Of a stretch of 37,386 bases of DNA, positions 29,781-37,386 are shown one piece after another (within the stretch, counting starts at the first letter, position 1; each line of letters opens with the position of its first letter). The position numbers and the translations under genes were made by a program. Below the pieces are notes generated by a model. That model had not been told where the DNA came from, searched no databases, and saw nothing but the letters and a program-made list of their open reading frames with translations. The DNA is taken from assembly GCA_025934435.1 (NCBI GenBank), contig JAICYB010000033.1, positions 1-37,386 of the forward strand, in the 5' to 3' direction. Origin of the DNA: Actinomycetes bacterium (lineage in GTDB: Bacteria; Actinomycetota; JAICYB01).

Positions 29781-30148
29781 CGATCGCCGGTGTCGCGATC
29801 GCCGGTGCCCTGGGCGCGCTCGCGCGTTACGGGCTCGGCGGCTGGCTGACGGCGCGCCTTCCCGGGGCGTTTCCGTGGGAAACGTTCATCATCAACATCT
29901 CGGGAAGCTTCATCATCGGTCTGCTGTTCGTGATCTTCACCGAGAAACTGATGCCGCACCCGGCGCTGCGTGCGTCCCTCATGGTCGGCTTCGTCGGCGC
30001 GTACACGACGTTCTCGACGTTCTCACTCGAGACGTTCCGTCTCATCGAGGACCGTGCGATCGGCCTCGCCGCCGCGAACGTGGTTGGGAGCGTGGTCGCG
30101 GGCTTGCTCGCCGTCTGGCTCGGCGTCGTCGTAGCGAGGGTCATATGA
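29777..30148 (+). CDS. crcB: CrcB/Fluc fluoride channel
   Basis: A 123-residue membrane protein with four helices and the Fluc hallmarks. These are AGALGALARYGLGG in helix 1, the pore segment FIINISGSFIIGLLF with the conserved Asn, MVGFVGAYTTFSTFSLETFRL (the TTFSTFS motif with the Na+ site and phenylalanine box), and a last helix NVVGSVVAGLLAVWLGVVVA. Fluc proteins work as antiparallel dimers that let fluoride leave the cell. Only one crcB is seen here, so it should homodimerise. It starts inside the ipdC stop (ATGA), so it is cotranscribed with steroid ring-degradation genes. Its stop overlaps a 14-codon ORF. No fluoride riboswitch is possible at such an overlap. Confidence 0.92.
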   Translation: MTIAGVAIAGALGALARYGLGGWLTARLPGAFPWETFIINISGSFIIGLLFVIFTEKLMPHPALRASLMVGFVGAYTTFSTFSLETFRLIEDRAIGLAAANVVGSVVAGLLAVWLGVVVARVI

Positions 30149-30189
30149 CGACTGCGAAGCGTCGAGCGCGGAGCAAGCGAACACGATGA
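30145..30189 (+). CDS. Tiny basic ORF between crcB and the DUF190 gene
   Basis: Fourteen codons, MTTAKRRARSKRTR. Its ATG overlaps the crcB stop (ATGA at 30145-30148), and its own TGA overlaps the ATG of the DUF190 gene (ATGA at 30186-30189). Seven of 14 residues are Arg or Lys. Both overlaps copy the way all true genes in this operon are joined, which suggests it is translated as a coupling or micro-protein; it may also be chance. No function is known. Confidence 0.45.
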   Translation: MTTAKRRARSKRTR

Positions 30190-30539
30190 AACTGGAAGGG
30201 CAGGGCAAGCTGCTCCGCATCTTCATCGGCGAGTCGGATCATTGGCACGGCAAGCCGCTCTACGCCGCGATCGTCGAGCGCCTGCGGGAGCAGGGCCTCG
30301 CCGGCGCGACGGTCATCCGAGGGATCGAAGGCTTCGGCGCCAAGAGCCACCTCCACACCTCGCGCCTCCTGCGCCTCTCCGAGGACCTTCCGCTCGTGAT
30401 CGAGGTCGTGGACCTCGAGGAGCGGATCAGGTCCGTCCTCCCGATGCTCGACGAGATGGTCACCGAGGGGATGGTGACCCTCGAGACGGTGGAGGTCATC
30501 GCCTACCGGGCCCCCGAGGACGAACCACCTCACGAATAG
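30186..30539 (+). CDS. DUF190 (PII-like) protein
   Basis: A 117-residue DUF190 protein with the family pattern KLLRIFIGESDHWHGKPLYAAIVERLREQGLAGATVIRGIEGFG, KSHLHTSRLLRLSEDLPLVIEVVDLEERI and LPMLDEMVTEGMVTLETVEVI. The fold is PII-like, a ferredoxin-like trimer that may bind nucleotide. DUF190 genes commonly sit next to crcB, so a regulatory role for the fluoride channel is likely. The start at ATG 30186 overlaps the stop of the tiny upstream ORF. It is the last gene of the SDR-echA20-ipdABC-crcB string; 48 bases later a new promoter begins. Confidence 0.9.
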   Translation: MKLEGQGKLLRIFIGESDHWHGKPLYAAIVERLREQGLAGATVIRGIEGFGAKSHLHTSRLLRLSEDLPLVIEVVDLEERIRSVLPMLDEMVTEGMVTLETVEVIAYRAPEDEPPHE

Positions 30540-30573
30540 GTATTCCTGCACAGACGCCGCGCCCCTGCGCGCC

Positions 30574-30579
30574 TACGCT
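30574..30579 (+). promoter_or_regulatory. -10 element before the membrane-anchored protein gene
   Basis: TACGCT is a TANNNT hexamer, eight bases before the ATG at 30588. This fits leaderless or near-leaderless transcription. A second ATG, out of frame, begins at 30583. Confidence 0.45.
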
Positions 30580-30587
30580 GCGATGGG

Positions 30588-31577
30588 ATGGACGGCTCGA
30601 CTCGCACGTTCGACGAAGCTCCTCCGATCGACTTCATCCGCCGCGAGCCGTTCATGCCGTGGTGGTACCGGCGCCGGAGCTACCTGAAGGCCGCGGCGGC
30701 CGCCGTCATCCTTCTCATGTTCTCGAGTGGTGGCTACGTCTTCGCGGAGCGCAACGCGACGACGACCGTTTCGCTGACCGACGCCGTCGGGCAGTTCCGC
30801 ACCGCAGCGAAGAAGAACGTCCAAGAAGCCGCGCCGGCTACGGAGCCGAAGAAGGTGGATGGTCCTGTCGGGCAGGGCGTGTCCGGGAGCCGCGCGCCGG
30901 CGCAAGCAGCGTCGCCGGTGACGCGGCAACCTACGCACGCGGTCGCGGCGCCGCCGGCTCCGTACCTGCTGCCGCCCGAGGGTGTCTACACCTACCGCAC
31001 GACCGGTGGCGAGCAGATCTCCGTCGCCGGCGCGCACCACGACTACCCGCCCGAGACGACGGCGACGCTGACGCATACCGGCGGCTGCCACTGGCGGATG
31101 GAGAACGACGTCATCAAGGAACACGAAGACCTGCGCACGTTCTGCAGCAGCACGAACGACCTCTACCAGAACGAGCAAGGCCGCTGGATCACGTTCTACG
31201 GCAAGCGCGAAGGTGAGGACATCACCTTCCGGCCGCCGCAACTCGTCAACGCCGTCACGGAGAAGCCCGGTGCGAAAGCTTCGTCGAGCGGCACCGATCC
31301 GCAAGGCGACTCCGTCAAGGTCGACCGGACGTACCTCGGCCGCGTCGCGATCACCATCGGTTCGACCGCTGTGCAAGCGCTGCGTGTGCACCTCACCGGA
31401 ACGTCGTCCGGGCAGTCGCAAGGCACGTTCGTCGACGATCTCTGGCTGGATCCGGCGACCGGTTTGACCCTTCGGTGGGAACGTTCCGTGGACTCCACCG
31501 CCGATTCGTTCGGGGCGCGCGTGCGCTACACCGAGAGGGCGACCTTCCAGCTCGAATCGCTCGTCCCGCAGACATGA
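30588..31577 (+). CDS. Single-pass membrane-anchored extracytoplasmic protein, unknown family
   Basis: A 329-residue protein. A cytosolic segment of about 35 residues contains PPIDFIRREPFMPWWYRRRSYLK. It is followed by one helix (AAAAAVILLMFSSGGYVFA, about 38-56), an Ala/Pro/Gln-rich linker, and an extracytoplasmic beta-rich domain from about 125. That domain starts PPEGVYTYRTTGGEQISVAGAHHDYPPETTATLTHTGGC, which resembles LolA/LppX-like lipid-binding barrels. It ends RVHLTGTSSGQSQGTFVDDLWLDPATGLTLRWERSVD. A two-Cys pair (HWRMENDV region and RTFCSS) could form a disulfide. The family is not recognised. ATG 30588 is placed by the TACGCT promoter. Its stop overlaps the ATG of the epimerase gene (ATGA), so the two are cotranscribed. 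Confidence 0.8.
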   Translation: MDGSTRTFDEAPPIDFIRREPFMPWWYRRRSYLKAAAAAVILLMFSSGGYVFAERNATTTVSLTDAVGQFRTAAKKNVQEAAPATEPKKVDGPVGQGVSGSRAPAQAASPVTRQPTHAVAAPPAPYLLPPEGVYTYRTTGGEQISVAGAHHDYPPETTATLTHTGGCHWRMENDVIKEHEDLRTFCSSTNDLYQNEQGRWITFYGKREGEDITFRPPQLVNAVTEKPGAKASSSGTDPQGDSVKVDRTYLGRVAITIGSTAVQALRVHLTGTSSGQSQGTFVDDLWLDPATGLTLRWERSVDSTADSFGARVRYTERATFQLESLVPQT

Positions 31578-32581
31578 CCGTCGCCGTCACGGGAGCGACG
31601 GGCCATCTCGGTGCGAATCTGATCCGTCAGCTCCTCGATGACGGACGATCCGTCCGCGCGCTGACCGTTGAACCTGTGGATCGACCGATCGCGGCGTTGG
31701 ACGGTCTCGAGATCGAGCGCGTGTGCGCCGACGTTCGCGACCCCGACGCGATGATGGCGGCGTTCCGGGGCGTCGAGACGGTATTCCATCTCGCCGCGCG
31801 GATCTCCGTGGTGCGGTGGGACGCCGCTGATGTGTGGGCGACGAACGTCGACGGGACGCAGAACGTGGTCGATGCGTGCATCGCGAACGGGGTGAAGCGT
31901 CTCGTCCACGTGAGTTCGTTCCACGCGATCAAGCCGGAGGCGAACAAGGCGACCCTCGAAGACCGCCCGTCCTCCTACGACGAGTCGTTGGCGGCGTACC
32001 CGCGTTCGAAGGCCTTCGCGGAAGCGATCGTTCGCGACGCCGCCCTGCGAGGTTTGCACGCGGTGATCGTGAATCCGACGGCGATGATCGGTCCGTGGGA
32101 CACCGGGTCGATGTTCGGCAGCTTGATGCGCGACCTTTGGCGCGGACGGATCCCCGCCCTCGTCGACGGCGGTGTGAACCTGGTCGACGTTCGGGACGTA
32201 GCCACGTCGATGCGAGCAGCGGAGCGTCTCGGCCGGCGCGGTGAGCGTTATATCCTCGCCGGACACTGGCTCTCGATGCGTGAGCTCGCCGAGATCGCGT
32301 GCCCCTTCGCCCGGCGCCGCGTCCCGAAGCTCGTCGTACCGATGAGGTTGGCGCGTGCGATGGCGCCGGTCGCGACGCGATTCGCGCGCCTGACGAAGCG
32401 GTTGCCGCGATTGACCGAGCAGGCGCTTCTCGCGTTGTCGGATCACCGGGTCGTCATCGGGGGCCGGGCGATGGAAGAGCTCGGGCATCGTCCCCGGCGG
32501 ATCGAAGAGACGATCGCCGACACGTACATGTGGTTCTGCAACCTCGACGCCGCCCCTCAGCCCGCGAGGGTGCGGAGCTGA
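31574..32581 (+). CDS. NAD-dependent epimerase/3beta-hydroxysteroid dehydrogenase-like protein
   Basis: A 335-residue extended SDR. TGATGHLGANLIRQLL (about 6-21) is the NAD loop; VFHLAARISVVRW, NVDGTQNVVDACIANGVKRLVHVSS and YPRSKAFAEAIV (the YxxxK catalytic pair) follow, with VIVNPTAMIGPWD and NLVDVRDVA further on. The family holds sugar epimerases, dihydroflavonol reductases and 3beta-hydroxysteroid dehydrogenases. A C-terminal helix set (LARAMAPVATRFARLTKRLPRLTEQALLAL) is like the last group. Given the steroid genes in the window, a 3beta-HSD-like role is attractive but unproved. ATG 31574 overlaps the preceding stop. The last 25 bases overlap the end of the convergent nucleotidyltransferase gene. 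Confidence 0.85.
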   Translation: MTVAVTGATGHLGANLIRQLLDDGRSVRALTVEPVDRPIAALDGLEIERVCADVRDPDAMMAAFRGVETVFHLAARISVVRWDAADVWATNVDGTQNVVDACIANGVKRLVHVSSFHAIKPEANKATLEDRPSSYDESLAAYPRSKAFAEAIVRDAALRGLHAVIVNPTAMIGPWDTGSMFGSLMRDLWRGRIPALVDGGVNLVDVRDVATSMRAAERLGRRGERYILAGHWLSMRELAEIACPFARRRVPKLVVPMRLARAMAPVATRFARLTKRLPRLTEQALLALSDHRVVIGGRAMEELGHRPRRIEETIADTYMWFCNLDAAPQPARVRS

Positions 32582-33276
32582 TCGCCGATCCCGTCGCGGT
32601 CGTCACCGACCGCGAGCAGCGCATCGATCCCCGCACCTAAGGCGCGCAGGAGCTCGCCCGGCTCCAGGGAGCGCGCGAGCGTCGGGCCGAAGTTCGCGAG
32701 CACGTCCGACGGAAGCTCATCGGCTCCGCGTAATTCGCGTGGTTCGACGCCGTGACGGATCGCCGCGATCTTGAAGGTCTCCTCACGCAGCCCGCGCAGC
32801 CAATGCTCGGCCTGCCACAACCGCCCCCGTTCGATCGACAGCCGCGCGCGCACCGCGTGATGCGCGGCGAGGCCGAAGAAGTGACCGGCATCGAGCGACG
32901 GCAGCGGCTCCTGATCGCGCGCTTCGCCGAACAGGAGTCGGAAGCGCGGCGTGTACGGACCGAAATCCGCCGGCGGCCAGAAGGACAGGTCGACCTGGAG
33001 CGCGCCTGGGAACAGGAACACGCGGAAGATCGCCGAACGGTAGGGCAGGTCGAAGAGAAAGGAGGCACCGAGGTCGCCGCGGATGCGGTGCGTCCAATCC
33101 GTCAGCACGTCTTCTATCGAACCGTCGACCGCGAACGTCAGATCGATGTCCGACCAACGGTCGTGCGGCTCGGTCGCCCAGCCCCCGACGGCGGCCGCGC
33201 CGACGATGCGCGGGTCGTCGGTCGCCATGGCAAGGATCGCGTCGTGCGCGCGCTGCCGGCTCTCGGCGCTAAACAC
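32557..33276 (-). CDS. Nucleotidyltransferase-fold protein
   Basis: A 239-residue protein. The region AAAVGGWATEPHDRWSDIDLTFAVDG carries the G[GS]x9-13DxD motif of the pol-beta-type nucleotidyltransferase fold: GG, then the Asp pair in SDIDL. A third acidic residue is probably in LQVDLSFWP. The C-terminal part, HFFGLAAHHAVRARLSIERGRLWQAEHWLRGLREETFKIAAI, is helical and resembles the accessory domain of aminoglycoside-type nucleotidyltransferases. The target (drug, protein or RNA) cannot be told. The start at GTG 33276 overlaps the ABC exporter's end by 8 bp; a longer open frame to 33339 lies inside the exporter gene. It is the last gene of the hydrolase-exporter operon. Confidence 0.8.
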   Translation of the reverse strand: MFSAESRQRAHDAILAMATDDPRIVGAAAVGGWATEPHDRWSDIDLTFAVDGSIEDVLTDWTHRIRGDLGASFLFDLPYRSAIFRVFLFPGALQVDLSFWPPADFGPYTPRFRLLFGEARDQEPLPSLDAGHFFGLAAHHAVRARLSIERGRLWQAEHWLRGLREETFKIAAIRHGVEPRELRGADELPSDVLANFGPTLARSLEPGELLRALGAGIDALLAVGDDRDGIGDQLRTLAG

Positions 33277-36200
33277 GTTCGTCGATGGTCTTCGTACCTT
33301 CGACGTCCGGACCGAGGTGCCAGAGCTTCGTGTAGGCACCGCCTCGTCCGATCAATTCGTCGTGCGTGCCTTGGTCGACGACGCGGCCTGCGTCGATCAC
33401 CACGACCTTGTCGGCCCGTTTGGCGACGGCGAGCCGGTGCGTGATGAAGATGGTCGTGCAGCCGAGCGGGCCGATCGCGTCGAGCACTTTCTGCTCGAGC
33501 GCGAGATCGAGCGTGGACGTGGCTTCGTCCAGGATGAGGATGTCCGGTCCGGCGAGCCACGCGCGCGCGAGCGCCATCATCTGACGCTGCGCCGCGGTGA
33601 GGTTTCGTCCTTCCTCTTCGACCGTTCCGTCGTAGCCGCCGGGAACCGACAGGAGCGTCTCGTACGCGCCGACCGCTCGCGCGGCGTTCTCGACCTGCTC
33701 TCGCGTCGCATCGGTCTTCCCGTACGAGATGTTGCTCGCAACGGTGCCGCGGAAACAGAAAGCGTCCTGCGGGACGATGCCGAGGCGTTTGCGGTACGAC
33801 CCGACCTCGTAGGTCGGCAAAGCGACACCGTCGATGCGGACGGATCCCTGGTTCGGGTCGTAGGTTCGTCCGACAAGTTTCGCGATCGAGCTCTTGCCTG
33901 CGCCGGTCGGTCCGACCATCGCGACGATCTGACCCGGAGCGATGTCGAACGACACGTCGTGGAGCACTTGGCGGAGCGTGCCGGGATAGGTGAACGTCAC
34001 GTCGTCGAAGGCGATCTCTCCGGCGAGCGGCGGACAGGCTGTGGCTGCTGCGTCCTCCGGAGGATTGATCGGTGCGCGGAACGGCTGCCGCAGCGTGTGC
34101 AGCGAAGCCTTCGCGATCAGATAGAACCGGAACGATCGCGTCGCCCGGGGGATCGGTAGCAACGCGTAATCGATGAATTGCCGCATCACGATGAGTGTTC
34201 CGAGCGCTATGCCCTTGCCGACCAGACCGCCGGCGCGCCAGAGCACCGCCGCGCCCGCGAGGTCGATCGTGAACTGGATGAGCGCGTCGTACCCGTTCTG
34301 AACGACCTGCGCCCACCGCTGCGCGCGCCGCAACAACCGCGCGATGGCCCAGAACTCCTCCTGCGATCGCTCTTCGCCGACGTATGAGTGGATCACGTGC
34401 CGCCCCGCGAAATCTTCCTGGAGGCGCGTGATCGTTCGGCCGAGGTGGGTCCGCTGGCGGTCATACGCGCGATCCGCGACCGGGAGGAACCCGAGGGATT
34501 CCACGAGAAGGACCGGCACGAACAGGAGGCCGACGAGTGCGACCGGCGTGCTGAACACGAACATCGCGGCGAGCGTGAGCGCGAGGATCAGGATGGACGA
34601 TACGAACTGGTACACCGCACCATCCGATTGATCGCCGAGAAGATCCGAGATGCGATCGAGGTCGTACACGACCCGCGATGCGACTTGACCGGGGAGTTCG
34701 CGGTCGTAGTAGTCGATGCCGAGACGCGTGAGGCGGTGGAGCGTTCGCCGGCGCAGCAGATACATGACGCTCTCTTGCGCGTCCGTACGTTTGATCCGTT
34801 GGTACCAGTTGATGCCGCCGGCGATGACAGCGGCGAGGAAGCCGATGATCGCCCATGCCTGCGCGTCTTTGAAGTTCAGTCGCTGGATGGCGTTCGTCGC
34901 CGGGTACAGGACGATGATCGGAACGAGTAGGAAGGCCGTCGCGAACAGCAGCAAGGTCGTAACGCCGCCGACGCCCCATCTGATCGGACGAAGCATCGAA
35001 CGGAGTGACGGCTCTTCATCCGAGGTCTCGCAATCGGCATCTTTCACCGAAGGCGTGTCGGTGTCCTCGGGAAGCTTGCTCATGACGCGGAGCAACTCGT
35101 CGTCGAACGGTACGTCCCGATCGGCGTCGTCGGTTACCGGTGCGGCGGCCGAATCGTGCCGCGCGTCGGGCAGTGGCACGACGCCGTCCGCGACGGCGGC
35201 CGGACCTTCGCGGCGGGAGAGGCAGAGGATCGCCATATGCGGTGCGTGCGCGCGCAATCTGCGCAGGATCTCCATCTCGAGGGACGGATTCACCGCGAGG
35301 AGGGCGTCGTCCAGCACGAGGACGCGCGGTGGTATGACGATCGCGCGCGCGAGCGCGAGCCGCTGGCGCTGCCCGCCCGACAGGGTCAGGCCGCGGTCGC
35401 CGAGCTCTTCGTCGAGACCGCCGCTCAGCTCCGCGACGATCTCCTCCGCGCCGGCGGCGCGCAACGCTGCGTGTAGCGTCTCGTCGTCGACGCCGGTGCG
35501 TCCCGCACCGATCTCGAGGTTCTCGCGAACGGTCCGTCCGAACAGGAACGGCTCCTCCGTCAGGACGCGCACCTCGCGACGCACGGCAGCCGGATCGAGC
35601 AGGGAGACGTCGGCCCCATCGAGGAGCACCGTCCCGCGATCGGGCTCGAGCGCGCCGACGGCCAGCGCGGCGACCGTCGACTTCCCTGATCGGGGCCCGC
35701 CGGTGACGACGACCATGCGTCCCGGTTCGAGAGTCAGGTCGAGATCGCGTAGGACCGTGTTCTCGTCGTAGGAGAAGCCGACGCCGGTCATCTGCAATCC
35801 GGACGACGGAGCCGGAACGGGGGTTGTGCCCGTTCTCGGCGAGACGTGTGCTCCGTGCACGAACGATATGAGATCGACGATCCGTCCCGTCGCGGCCTTC
35901 GCCGCCTGCCAGGTGTTCACGAAGTCGCTCATGCTGTTCGCGAAGTCGTTGAAAACCGACGAGTAGCGCAGGAAGACGACGAACGTTCCAACGGTCATCG
36001 CCTTGCCGACGATCGACGGCGCGGCGAGGTAGAGGATCGCCGCGCCCATCGCCGCCGGGATGAGCTTGAGGACGAACTCGAAGCGCGCGAAGAATCGTGC
36101 GCGCGAGAGCGAAACACCGAATGCACCCTCCGCGACGCCGGCGAGCTTGCGTCGTTCCTCCGGCCCCCGATCGAAAGCTTTCACGACGCGTACGCCGCGG

Positions 36201-36847
36201 ACGGTTTCGTCGATCACCGTCGTGACCTCAGCGCGGCGTTGCAGCTGAACCCAAGAGAACCCCCAGAGCGGTTTCCGCATACGGAAGATCGGCAGGAGGT
36301 TGAGCGGGATCGCCAATGCGACGACAACCGTGAGGAGGATGCTCTGCGTGCCGAGGTAGATGCCGAGCGCAAGCAGGACGAGGCCGTAGCCGATCAGGTA
36401 CGGGATGAGCAGGATGAACGTCTCCATGAAGACGATGTCTGTCATCGCGCGCGTGATCATCTGCCCCGTCGCGACGGAGTCGAGCGTGCGTGGGTCGAGC
36501 GCCTGCAGACGTTCGTGCAGCCAGGCACGCAGTTCGAACTCGAGATGGAAGATGACGCGGGAGATCAGCTGATTGAGCGTGAACATCACGACCGCGTTCA
36601 ACAACGCGAGCACCGCGATCTCGATGATCAGCGACTTCAGATGCTGGTGATGGCCGGCGGCCACGTCGTCGACGAAGCTCTTCAACGCACCTGCCGACAG
36701 CGGGACGATCGCCGTCTGCAGAAGGGCGACACCCATCGCGGTAGCGATCCAGCCCCACTGGCGCTTACACAGGATCCAGATGAGCTGTCGCCTGGATTCC
36801 GGTACGAAGGGAAGTATGCTGCCGCCCTTCCCTGTGGTTTGCGCCAT
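33269..36847 (-). CDS. Fused asymmetric ABC exporter (TMD-NBD-TMD-NBD), Rv0194-like
   Basis: A 1192-residue single-chain full ABC exporter, near the length of M. tuberculosis Rv0194, a multidrug exporter of the same layout. Half 1 has six helices (about 30-320) and NBD1: Walker A TGGPRSGKST (382-391), signature LSGGQ (489-493), Walker B LVLDD (510-514) with Asp for the catalytic Glu, and Ser for the H-loop His (544, CLSRRE). An acidic linker (about 550-610) leads to half 2 and NBD2: GPTGAGKSS (979-987), degenerate signature LTAAQ (1083-1087), Walker B ILILDEA (1103-1109), and His1137 in ITHR. One ATP site is thus consensus and the other degenerate. The start is ATG 36847; a TTG precedes it. 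The substrate is unknown. Confidence 0.95.
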   Translation of the reverse strand: MAQTTGKGGSILPFVPESRRQLIWILCKRQWGWIATAMGVALLQTAIVPLSAGALKSFVDDVAAGHHQHLKSLIIEIAVLALLNAVVMFTLNQLISRVIFHLEFELRAWLHERLQALDPRTLDSVATGQMITRAMTDIVFMETFILLIPYLIGYGLVLLALGIYLGTQSILLTVVVALAIPLNLLPIFRMRKPLWGFSWVQLQRRAEVTTVIDETVRGVRVVKAFDRGPEERRKLAGVAEGAFGVSLSRARFFARFEFVLKLIPAAMGAAILYLAAPSIVGKAMTVGTFVVFLRYSSVFNDFANSMSDFVNTWQAAKAATGRIVDLISFVHGAHVSPRTGTTPVPAPSSGLQMTGVGFSYDENTVLRDLDLTLEPGRMVVVTGGPRSGKSTVAALAVGALEPDRGTVLLDGADVSLLDPAAVRREVRVLTEEPFLFGRTVRENLEIGAGRTGVDDETLHAALRAAGAEEIVAELSGGLDEELGDRGLTLSGGQRQRLALARAIVIPPRVLVLDDALLAVNPSLEMEILRRLRAHAPHMAILCLSRREGPAAVADGVVPLPDARHDSAAAPVTDDADRDVPFDDELLRVMSKLPEDTDTPSVKDADCETSDEEPSLRSMLRPIRWGVGGVTTLLLFATAFLLVPIIVLYPATNAIQRLNFKDAQAWAIIGFLAAVIAGGINWYQRIKRTDAQESVMYLLRRRTLHRLTRLGIDYYDRELPGQVASRVVYDLDRISDLLGDQSDGAVYQFVSSILILALTLAAMFVFSTPVALVGLLFVPVLLVESLGFLPVADRAYDRQRTHLGRTITRLQEDFAGRHVIHSYVGEERSQEEFWAIARLLRRAQRWAQVVQNGYDALIQFTIDLAGAAVLWRAGGLVGKGIALGTLIVMRQFIDYALLPIPRATRSFRFYLIAKASLHTLRQPFRAPINPPEDAAATACPPLAGEIAFDDVTFTYPGTLRQVLHDVSFDIAPGQIVAMVGPTGAGKSSIAKLVGRTYDPNQGSVRIDGVALPTYEVGSYRKRLGIVPQDAFCFRGTVASNISYGKTDATREQVENAARAVGAYETLLSVPGGYDGTVEEEGRNLTAAQRQMMALARAWLAGPDILILDEATSTLDLALEQKVLDAIGPLGCTTIFITHRLAVAKRADKVVVIDAGRVVDQGTHDELIGRGGAYTKLWHLGPDVEGTKTIDERV

Positions 36848-36874
36848 CAACTTAAGAGTGTGACGCGCCCGGGG

Positions 36875-37386
36875 TTACGCCGCGAGCGGCGGGCGCAGAG
36901 CGCGGTCGAGCGCGTGGCGCACGAAGTCGCCGACCGACGAGTTCCAGAGGAAGGCCATGTGGGTCCCGTCGAACCACCTGATCTCAGGTTCGTTCCAATG
37001 CCGCCACAGCGTGAGGGCCTGCGGAGGGGGCGACATCCGGTCGCCGGTGCCCGCGAAGATGAACAGGCGGTCGGGCGTCAGACGCGGCGGGAAGGCGAGC
37101 GGCGATGTGACGCGGAGGAGCTCGCGTGTTTCGTCCGATATGAGCTGATGTTCGATCGCGCGCGGCTTGAGCCGCGCCGGGACGTGACGCAGGAACACCT
37201 CGAGGAGGTCGCACGTCGGCACGCCGGCGACGACGCCGGAAAGGGAATCGTCCAACCCGGCCACGGTCGCGCTCACGTGCGCGCCGAGCGAGATGCCGTA
37301 GAGCGCGACCGGCTGGCTCGTTGTTTCGCGGAGGTAGGCGAGGAACCGCCGGACGTCCCACACCGACTGCGTGAGGCCGAAGAGGA
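36875..37386 (-). CDS. Alpha/beta hydrolase, C-terminal part (gene runs off the right edge)
   Basis: The visible 170 residues are the C-terminal part of an alpha/beta hydrolase; the frame stays open to the window's edge, so the start is outside. The nucleophile elbow is YGISLGAHV (Ser in GxSxG). Two acid/base segments follow: LFIFAGTGDRMSPPPQAL, with the Asp, and WFDGTHMAFLW, with the catalytic His. The order Ser-Asp-His and the spacing are as expected for an esterase, lipase or dienelactone-type hydrolase. The substrate is not readable. Upstream of, and on the same strand as, the exporter with only 27 bases between stop and start, it is probably in the same operon. The GTG at 37363 is an internal codon, not the start. 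Confidence 0.85.
   Translation of the reverse strand, partial: LFGLTQSVWDVRRFLAYLRETTSQPVALYGISLGAHVSATVAGLDDSLSGVVAGVPTCDLLEVFLRHVPARLKPRAIEHQLISDETRELLRVTSPLAFPPRLTPDRLFIFAGTGDRMSPPPQALTLWRHWNEPEIRWFDGTHMAFLWNSSVGDFVRHALDRALRPPLAA

Noticed and set aside
30145..30186. Fluoride riboswitch near crcB
   Set aside because: crcB and its neighbours overlap by 4 bp on each side, leaving no untranslated space for an aptamer.

Overview
The window is about 37 kb of high-GC, very densely packed bacterial DNA. Genes mostly overlap by 4 bp (ATGA, GTGA or TTGA), GTG and TTG starts are common, and several genes look leaderless. A KstR-type regulator with matching operators, F420/deazaflavin-type enzymes, an R2lox oxidase beside a TetR gene, and a fused ABC exporter of the Mycobacterium Rv0194 type all point to Actinomycetota. 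The gene order differs from Mycobacterium and Rhodococcus, so an uncultured lineage such as an acidimicrobiian is plausible. That placement is inference. I saw no rRNA, tRNA, CRISPR array, insertion sequence or phage gene.

Layout. (1) 1-3903: the end of a thiolase, a Ddn-like deazaflavin protein, a PNPOx-like flavin/F420 protein, a VOC protein, a DUF5990 protein, two DinB-type proteins and a small beta-barrel-like protein. (2) 3900-7056: an ABC1/UbiB kinase and a TetR regulator, divergent from R2lox across a palindromic operator. (3) 7057-8631: an exported multi-domain protein. (4) 8672-20076: a steroid locus. A perfect KstR-type operator precedes two acyl-CoA dehydrogenases (FadE28/FadE29-like) and kstR itself. 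These are followed without a break by a complete branched-chain-type (Liv/HAAT) ABC importer with a fused permease, plus three unusual envelope proteins. A second perfect operator precedes a CYP125/CYP124-type P450. (5) 20077-23571: a 1164-residue secreted beta-rich protein. (6) 23705-30539: an LLM oxidoreductase, an SDR and an NTF2-like protein, divergent from SDR-echA20-ipdA-ipdB-ipdC (steroid C/D-ring degradation). A fluoride channel, a 14-codon ORF and a DUF190 protein are appended to the second operon. (7) 30588-37386: a membrane-anchored protein and an NAD-dependent epimerase/3beta-HSD-like protein, convergent with an operon of alpha/beta hydrolase, giant fused ABC exporter and nucleotidyltransferase.

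How it fits together. The P450 would oxidise the sterol side chain, and the FadE pair would dehydrogenate side-chain CoA esters. The divergent SDR/LLM/NTF2 genes and EchA20-IpdAB-IpdC would act on steroid nucleus intermediates. KstR would sense steroid-CoA and silence both operators. No mce4-like genes are present. Instead a Liv-type ABC importer lies within the kstR transcription unit. The main hypothesis is that this importer and its membrane-anchored beta-propeller, C-terminally anchored exported protein and two-helix membrane protein form a previously undescribed steroid (or steroid acid) uptake system.
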